Shown piece by piece: positions 57,291 through 64,000 of a stretch of 64,000 nt of DNA (positions within the stretch are counted from its first letter, which is position 1; each line of letters opens with the position of its first letter). Position numbers and translations under genes: made by a program. This DNA comes from Sciurus carolinensis (Eukaryota; Chordata; Mammalia; Rodentia; Sciuridae), in NCBI RefSeq assembly GCF_902686445.1, contig NC_062214.1, positions 92,174,738 to 92,238,737 on the forward strand, written 5' to 3'. The notes under the pieces were generated by a model that was not told where the DNA came from, searched no databases, and saw nothing but the letters and a program-made list of their open reading frames with translations.

Positions 57291-58495
57291 ATGAAGCAAA
57301 AAAGAAAAATTGGGGGGATAAGACCAACTTTAATTTTTAAATAATTATTGTCATTTAGGAAATATTTTATACCTAAAATGGGATGGATTTGTGCTAAACA
57401 AAAATGATTATTTCATATCTAATTTATTGAATGTATAAGTGTATAAATTAAAATGATCAACTGAAAAAATAGTAAATATAAGCAGAAAATACTTGAATTT
57501 TTTTGTTACTTCAGAGAGGTTACTGGTGACTTTGTTATATACGTAAGACAAAATAAATATGTCTGGTACAATTCTTACTTTCCTATTTTTTTAAATCAAT
57601 TTGACGAGTGTTTACTGAATTGATACCAATACTCATTATGAGCAAGACAGTCTCCTTCCCAGAATAAAATATAACCCCTCTTTTCAGGAGAGCTGACACT
57701 CCTTTTTAAGATTAAAGAAGCCATACCAGATATTCAAATTGATTCTGTTAGTAAAGTTCTTTCTCCTTTTCTCCTTTCATCTTATCATTTCCTTCAGAAT
57801 TATGAGTTCCAGAGGTTTAGAAAATACCAGAAGAAAACTCCTCCACCCCCTGCAGGCAGTCCCAGGCACAGAGGAATAGATGGGGTCCTGTTGTCCTGTA
57901 TTCTGTTGCCCATAGTAGATTTGGCATGGCCTGGAAGCTTTAAGATGGACTGTCTCATACATTTTTTGTCTCACCATCTTAAATATACTTCAACTTCCTC
58001 CCAGATCCACCTCATAGAACTCCACTGGTTCAGGAACTTAAATTTACCTACAAAGCTTTTCTTCAATTTTCTTCAATTTACCTATAAAGCTCATTCCACT
58101 GAGATTTGGCAGACTTTTAGCATTTTTACTTCATTCTAGCTTTATTTCACAGAATTTTCAGCATTAGTAAAAAACATCCTTGCAAAGACTGACTTTCTAT
58201 AGTCATGAGAAAAGTCAGAAGACAGCTAAGGCAAGAAGGAAGAAAGAAGGACATACCCATTCAGGTTATTTTTTTTTTTCATTCAGGTTATTTTTAATGC
58301 TCCTACTCTTAACATTATTTTAAAATGTTTTCCCATTGCAGTCTAAGATGGGAACTAAAAATAAACTCTAGCACCAACTCAATTAGCTAAATAATTTTCT
58401 ACCTAAAGATAAAAAATAGTAATAATCTCACAATTGACCAAACGTCAGAAAGATTATTTACAGAAATGTAATTTTGATCATCTATAAAATTAAAG
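57291..58495. other. Mostly unique AT-rich sequence
   Basis: No gene recognised. Two small local duplications are noted at 58,041-58,090 and 58,258-58,295. Confidence 0.4.
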
Positions 58496-58504
58496 GTTTT
58501 TACA

Positions 58505-58697
58505 TCTTTTATTTTATTTGGTAGTACTAGGGATTGAACCTAGGGGTGCTCTGTCCTGAGCTTATCCCCCACTCTTTTTATTTTTATTTTGGGACAGGAT
58601 CTTGCCATATTTCCAGGCTAGCCTAGAACTTGTGATCCTCCTCCCTCAGTCTTCTGAGTAGCTGGCATTACAACTGTGTGCCATTGTGCCCCACTTT
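58505..58697 (-). mobile_element. MEN-type SINE, reverse
   Basis: 'gtactagggattgaaccta', 'tgagcttatcccccactc', 'gggacaggatcttgccatat', 'tgatcctcctccctcagtct', 'cattacaactgtgtgccatt'. Confidence 0.8.
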
Positions 58698-59540
58698 AAA
58701 TGGCTTTAAATGTAATAATATTTAGCTCAGAACCACACAACAACTATGGGAAAATAGAGCTCTTTACAATAATCGGTGGCATGGAAGTGTTATTTTAACA
58801 TCACTTAGCTCTCTGGTTCCACTCCATGCCACTCTCTTACTTTAATGGATTCTTATTGCTATAGTAGCTAAGTACAGAAGTGCCAACATAAAAAAAAAAC
58901 TTTCTAAATTCACTGGACTTCAGTTATTATACTGACTGACAAATCCTTTCTTCCTTGTCTATACCAATTGGTACAGCCACATAGATATCTCAATGGAAAA
59001 GAGAGACAATGAAAATAAAAGGATTGATCATACTCAATCATTAAAAAAATAGTTTCCTCCTTTTTATAACTATAATTAAAAGAGAGGCATCAGTGAATTG
59101 ATATCAAACTCTATCATTTTGATGCTGACATGTGCCTGGACTCATCACTTTGGGCCACAGGACCCAGTACTCACAGTACTATCATTTAAATAAAGTGACT
59201 CTTTCCAATAAATGTGACCCTCACATGCCCAGTTTACAACCAGTAGATGACAGGGCATTAGGAGGGGAAAAAATGAGCTCACAAGAGGGCACATTTGTAA
59301 AACTAATTTATTTACTTTTTAATGTCTCCATCCCTTATTTTAAAAATTCAATCAGTCCTCTCCTTCCTTGTCCTTGAATTCCTAGTTCCTCTTTGCAGAG
59401 ATAGTCTCTTTTACCAGTTTCATGGATGTACTTTCAGAATATTCCAGGCATATAAAAGCAGAAGCATATGTTCACTCTTTCCCACAACTACCAGTATACT
59501 GTTTTACAACTTGCTTTTTTTGTTGTTGTTATATCTTTAT
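58698..59540. other. Unannotated unique sequence
   Basis: No gene recognised. Confidence 0.4.
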
Positions 59541-59559
59541 AGGTAGGTGCTTTTTAATC

Positions 59560-60560
59560 TTAAATATGTTATTATGAGAATTTTCAAACATATAGCAAAG
59601 TAAAGAGAATTTCATAATGAACCCCATGTAGTTTATTACCTAACTTTAATAATCTCATGATATGGCTACTTGCTTCTCCTAGCCTTTATTAGCATGTACA
59701 CTTTTGTTGTATTTTATTTTCTATTTTGTAGTACTGGGGACTGAATCCAGGTGTGCGCTACCCTTGAGCTACATCCTCAGCCCTTCTTATTTTTTTATTT
59801 AGAGACAGGATCTCACTAACTTTCCTGGGTCAACTGTGAACTTGTGATCCTCCTGCTTTCGCCTCTCAAGTAGCTGCAATTACAGGTGTGCACCACCATG
59901 CCCAGCAGTGTGTGCACATATTAAAGAAAATCTCAAGGCACCATGTCATTTTACCCATATTCACCAAATGTACTCTACTCCCTAAATCATATGGACATTT
60001 TCTCACATGTACACAATGGTATTGTCATACTTTATAGAAGGTATAATTATTTATAAAATTAGTAACTATTCCTTAGTATCACCTATATTATGATCACACC
60101 CAATCTGTATTCAGAGTCCCCTAGTTGTTTTTAAAATATCAAACTTTGGGGTTGTTTCCTGTGTTTCTTAAGTCTCTTTTCATCCAGATATCTAGAGCAG
60201 CCCATTCTTATTTTTGTTATGACTTGAAGAAAACTCCTCATTTGTCCTCTATAATGTTCCACATTTTGGACCTATGTGTTGCTGGGTAGTGATATTGCCT
60301 AACTTGATTCTTATCCTCCTGTGTAAACTTGAAGTTAGATCTACCTGCTTAATTAGCTTCAGGTTTGACTTCTAGGCAAATATACTTCACAGTTGGTGCT
60401 GTGAGTCTTATACTACATTACATCAGGGGAACATAATGTCATGGTATTTGCCTTTCAGGGAAGCCAAGATTGACCAATATCTGTTCAGGAGGTCCCAGCA
60501 AGATCTGTCCTTTATAAAGTTCCCAGGAACCTTTTATCAAATGCTTTCATCCATTGACTA
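59560..60560 (-). mobile_element. L1M 3' region, antisense, split by a SINE
   Basis: 'caaacatatagcaaagtaaa', 'aatgaaccccatgtagttta', 'atctcaaggcaccatgtcat', 'ttcttaagtctcttttcatc', 'gaagttagatctacctgctt', 'ggcaaatatacttcacagtt' and 'ggggaacataatgtcatggt' give the antisense order of an old L1 3' region over about 0.8 kb once the MEN at 59,708-59,910 is removed. Non-coding. Confidence 0.65.
59708..59910 (-). mobile_element. MEN-type SINE inserted in L1M
   Basis: 'gtactggggactgaatccag', 'ttgagctacatcctcagccc', 'agagacaggatctcactaac', 'gatcctcctgctttcgcctc', 'acaggtgtgcaccaccatgc'. L1M sequence continues on both sides, so the SINE is younger. Confidence 0.85.
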
Positions 60561-60742
60561 GTACTGCCTGGTGATTCATTAGGGGCTGCAATATGGGGAA
60601 ATTCTAGCATTATTACGTGAAATAATATACTTGGCTGCAGTCATTGTCTTTCCCTAAAAAGGCTCGTTAGATATTAGAATTAACTGAATTGGGACATTTA
60701 CGTTAAAACTCATGGAAATGTACCATAACAAGACACTATAAA

Positions 60743-60818
60743 GGTTTAGGGGTGTAGCTCAGTGACAGACCACTTGCCTAGCATGTGCAAAACCCTGGGT
60801 TCAATCCCTAGCACTGAA
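60743..60818 (+). mobile_element. ID SINE
   Basis: 'taggggtgtagctcagtgac', 'cacttgcctagcatgtgc', 'ccctgggttcaatccctagc' and 'actga' form an ID with a purine-rich tail. Confidence 0.85.
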
Positions 60819-60863
60819 GAAAGAGGAGGAGAGGGGTGGGGGAGGAGGAGGAGAGGAGGGAGC
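60819..60863. repeat. GA/GGA-rich purine tract
   Basis: About 45 bases of nearly pure purine following the ID element, with GGA repeats. Confidence 0.85.
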
Positions 60864-61093
60864 ATTAAGAAAGTTCCAATTGTGGAGAAACAGAGATGAA
60901 ACTGACATGGGGATAAGAATGCAGGCTATTTAGGGACTCAAGAGCTTCCCAGAAAGTGGCTGAGGAAATGGGGGGTATAGAGCAGTGAGGAGTTAGGAAA
61001 TGGTAGAGAAAGATTTGCTGTGTGGGGGGCAGGTGAAGGGCATTGAGAGATATCCCAGCGGGGGTGAATGGTCCAACAAGAAACTAGGAGGAT

Positions 61094-61140
61094 AACACGT
61101 GCAACACCCTGGGTTCAGTCCCCAACCCAGGAAGGAAGGA
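61094..61140 (+). mobile_element. ID SINE 3' fragment
   Basis: 'aacacgtgcaacaccctggg', 'ttcagtccccaacccagg' is the box-B half of an ID, with a GGAA-like tail. Confidence 0.55.
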
Positions 61141-62040
61141 GAGAAGACTGTTTGGCTGGGTAGTTAGATGGAAAGAGGGAAGGAAGGGTCAAATGAGCGA
61201 ACAAATGAACCAGGTGAGGAGGACTGAGACTTCAGAGAAGATTAGAAGGGAAGTGAGGAGTGATCATCGTGTATGCTGCTGGGAATATCTATTTCCATAG
61301 GGATGATGCCATGGCAACCTCATTCAGGACTGAGTTTGTGAGGCAATCTCACCCTAGTCCACCCCCATTTTCCTGCAAAACCACTTACTTCAGTATTGGC
61401 CTTTGGTCTCAATAATGAACCATTTATAAAGGGAAAAAAAACACCAAAGTGACAAAGGTATGTATGTATATGCAAATATGTATATGAGTGGGCATTCATG
61501 CTACCTTGCCCTCCATAGAGACTGGGAAACTGACAGAGACACTGAAGGGACTTGTGGCAGTAGTTTATCCTAGGATGGGATAGGGGAACTCAAATTTGTG
61601 ACTAAGCTGTGGAGGAGGGCTGGAAAGAAAACCTGTCCAGGAAAGAATTTTTTTGTTGTTGTTCTCAGATCCCAGGAAGGTAAGATAAAACTAGGAGAAT
61701 CAGTAGAATGACCTAATGGCAAAGAATTGGGTGTTAAGAAGCAGAGCACAGAGATGAGATGTTGAAGTGAATGAGTCAGGAGCCCCGGGATCAGGAAGCA
61801 GCCAATCTCTGTTCCTACCTGAGGAATCTGGCATGGGACATAATGTGGAATAAACGGGATACTTGAGTGCCCTTGCTATATGTATGCTTCAGAGAACAAA
61901 AATAAATATTTTAATTAATTAAAATAATATTAAGGACTTCTTAGTGAATAGCACTAGGTCATTCATTTGGTATACTTCCAATATCTAGCACTATGATGAG
62001 CACATGGAAAGCTTCTGACATATTTTTGAATGAACAAACA
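61141..62040. other. Unannotated, purine-rich plus strand
   Basis: No gene recognised. An L2-like phrase ('tgatgagcacatggaaagct') lies near 61,995. Confidence 0.35.
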
Positions 62041-62244
62041 AATGATGGATGGAGTTCAAGCCAATGACCTGTTATTTAACAGGTCTTAAAATAAATGACC
62101 TTAACTCTCTCTGCCACTGTCATCTCCATCATCTTCCCACAACTGAAGTTCCCACCATGTTTTTACTCATAGCACTAAGACTTAATACATATTTACACAT
62201 CTACCTAGTCCATCAGACCAAGCTTCCTGTTGGCTTGCTTCCCA

Positions 62245-62335
62245 GGGACCCATGTCTTATTTGTCTCTAAGCCTTCAGTTCTTGCAATAGTGCTTAATAC
62301 AGAGTAAGTGCTGAGCAAATATCTGCTATATGAGT
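62245..62335 (+). mobile_element. L2/MIR 3' end fragment
   Basis: 'gtcttatttgtctctaagcc', 'aatagtgcttaatacagagt' and 'aagtgctgagcaaatatctg' match the L2 3' end pattern. Confidence 0.5.
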
Positions 62336-63020
62336 AGCTGGAGACATGATCAGACTGTAACTTATCCAAGGACTTAGGTCTTTGCTATTGATTCAGTTCA
62401 GTGTCTCCAAAGGTGCTATTTCTGTATCCCCACAATGTACCAGATGCTTCCACTGTATATTTGGAGTAACTTATATGGATGGGGAAAATTATCTGAAAGA
62501 ATCTAGAAGAAAAGGAGACCCCTGGCAGGCCATGCTGTCATTTGGAAGACAGTAAGCACTACTTTACAGTTATGGTTTACCAGATAACCCTGTCAGTGAC
62601 TGGATACCACCACTGTGGTCTTGTGTTGGCTCTTGGTTTCTTACCCATTTATCTTTGTTGTTTTCTAGGAACAGACTTGGAAACCATTTCTCATTTCCAC
62701 AAAATGTGCATGACTGGAGCTTCTCATTCCTTCAGTAAAGATGGTGGCCTCCCACATTGCCACAAACAGACAAGTGCAGAAACGTGAAACAACTTAAAAA
62801 CTAAGGAGAATCTTTCAAGTCCCATGTCTTTAATCTGCTGGTTTTTAAGATTACACCAAAGACATTGGCCTAAATTTAATTCTTCTGCAATTGAGGACCT
62901 ATTTGGAAGGTTTTGTTTTCTACTTTACCTTCTACTCAAGATTATGCAGATCAATTCTGTCAGTAATCACTTCCAGCGGGAGCAGTTTACTAAAGAGGAA
63001 AATATTGAAATCACAATTGG
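62336..63020. other. Unannotated unique sequence
   Basis: The plus frame at 62,542-62,787 is hydrophobic in its middle but lacks a recognised domain. No splice context convinces me. Confidence 0.35.
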
Positions 63021-63024
63021 GAAA

Positions 63025-63130
63025 CCTAGGTTCTTTCTGCTGGTGGCTGCACAGTAGATATGTGACCTTAAACATATCCCTTCACTTTTAACATCAGAGT
63101 ATTTTCATTGGTAAATTGAACAGGTTGTAT
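63025..63130 (-). mobile_element. MIR fragment
   Basis: 'tagatatgtgaccttaaaca', 'tatcccttcacttttaacat' and 'tttcattggtaaattgaac' follow the reverse MIR layout. Confidence 0.55.
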
Positions 63131-63646
63131 CAAATAATTTATAATTCCAACTTCTAGCTTTCTATTATTTCTTTAATATCTATAAAATACATGATCAGTG
63201 CTCTTCATAGGAACTTGTAATTAACTCCCTTACACTGTAGTTAATATACACCTTCTTGTCTCCACTGGAGTGTAAGTGGCTGGAATGTACCTTATACTTT
63301 GTGGTGGATGTTGGGTACTTCCACTGAGAACTCCTTGCCCCAGATCCTGGGAGTGTAGTGACTGAAGGCTCTCATCTGAGTCCCTCTCTACCCCTTCCTG
63401 GTACAAGTGATGTGGGGGCAGATGGGGTGGGGACAGTCACCATTCAGTGACTACATGGGTGATGTTGTTGAGAGAGACAACAATAAAGACCAAGGGGGAG
63501 CAACTCTGAGGAATTTCCCTTGGGATCAGCTGAGGTCTTTGGGGAACTGTATCACGATTCACCCTTTTCCGTCTATCCCACCATCCCTACTCCCTTACAG
63601 GTGTGGGTCCTGAGAACATTACCCAGTCAACCCCTGCATGCAAATC
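63131..63646. other. Unannotated unique sequence
   Basis: No gene recognised. It lies immediately 3' of the candidate minus-strand frame. On the minus strand 'cctgtaagg' (near 63,595) resembles a splice donor but lies beyond that frame's stop codon. Confidence 0.35.
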
Positions 63647-63877
63647 TCAGAGAGCCAGGGTGTTTTCTGGTGCCATATTGTTTCTTCCCAAGTACACACC
63701 CCATCCCCTTTTCAAGGTGAGTTCAAATGAACCGATGTCCACGGGGGCCAAGGCAGCAGAGAAGTCCACAATGACAGTAGCCTTGCTCTTTGTCTCTGCA
63801 AAGGCTGAAACTGTCATTGCTTCTCCCAGAGTCCAAGTCACCACTAGCAAAGCCAAAAACAAGGAAATGTTCTCCAT
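63647..63877 (-). CDS. Candidate small secreted protein or first coding exon, unknown
   Basis: A 76-codon minus-strand frame from an ATG at 63,877-63,875 to a stop at 63,647. Residues 1-20 (MENISLFLALLVVTWTLGEA) look like a signal peptide: a short polar start, a hydrophobic core LFLALLVV and a small residue at the likely cleavage site. The rest has a mixed, non-repetitive composition without cysteines. I do not recognise the family. No repeat family explains it. No strong splice donor was found inside the frame. A plus-strand frame of 126 codons covers the same bases, so chance is a real possibility. Confidence 0.25.
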   Translation of the reverse strand: MENISLFLALLVVTWTLGEAMTVSAFAETKSKATVIVDFSAALAPVDIGSFELTLKRGWGVYLGRNNMAPENTLAL

Positions 63878-64000
63878 CAGTGAGGCTCACTGCATGTTTT
63901 GTTCCTGCTCATCTCTTCCCATGTGTGTATCTAATTTCTGGCAGCAGCTAGAGTGGAGAGACTGGTCCTACATATCTGACTAAGACCAACAGAATATTTA

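Noticed and set aside
1..64000. U6, 7SK, Y, 5S RNA or snoRNA genes
   Set aside because: I looked for their characteristic 5' and box sequences by eye and saw none. A covariance-model search would be decisive.

Overview
This is vertebrate nuclear DNA from a squirrel-family rodent (Sciuridae). The evidence is the repeat content: tRNA-derived ID SINEs with the box A/B pattern 'tagctcagtggtagag...ggttcaatcccc' and squirrel-type 'ccacataaaaataaat' tails, dimeric B1-ID (MEN-type) SINEs, and L1 3' ends of the squirrel type, over a background of old mammalian repeats (MIR, L2, L1M, MLT1 LTRs, MER5-like and Tigger-like DNA transposons). Nothing points to a bacterium, phage or plasmid. Species cannot be fixed by eye. 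Family names were assigned from remembered consensus patterns, without an alignment, so edges are approximate. No complete protein-coding gene is visible. Nearly every open frame is short, lacks family similarity, or overlaps a repeat. The window looks like intergenic or intronic DNA around one promoter. Layout: 1-21 kb is mostly unique sequence with an MLT1-like LTR (1.3 kb), L1M fragments (5.2, 6.8, 16.8-17.9 kb), a reverse MaLR-type LTR (8.7 kb), several SINEs, a nested SINE pair (19.7-20.1 kb) and a long alternating AC/GC repeat (16.4 kb). At 21.5-22.7 kb lies a twin-primed (5'-inverted) L1 with a 12-bp target duplication. At 26.4-26.8 kb an ID SINE is fused directly to a truncated L1 3' end and both sit inside one 12-bp duplication. 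From 27 to 50 kb there are DNA-transposon relics, MIR, L2, LTRs, a SINE/L1 cluster at 32.5-33.8 kb and old antisense L1 at 47.3-48.1 kb. The one strong functional landmark is a CpG-island promoter at about 50.85-52.88 kb, split by an AT-rich spacer near 52.02-52.25 kb. It carries Sp1-, E2F-, NF-Y- and YY1-like sites. A minus-strand first exon with a strong splice donor at 52,282/52,283 is the best gene model there, but a plausible plus-strand acceptor lies beside it, so transcription direction is not settled. From 53 to 63.4 kb it is again SINE, L1M and unique sequence. At the right edge (63,647-63,877) a 76-codon minus-strand frame begins with a signal-peptide-like segment and could be a small secreted protein or a first exon. 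No exotic or undescribed system was found. The most interesting observations are the ID-L1 chimera, the twin-primed L1 with a possible 3' transduction, the ambiguous CpG promoter and the signal-peptide-like frame.
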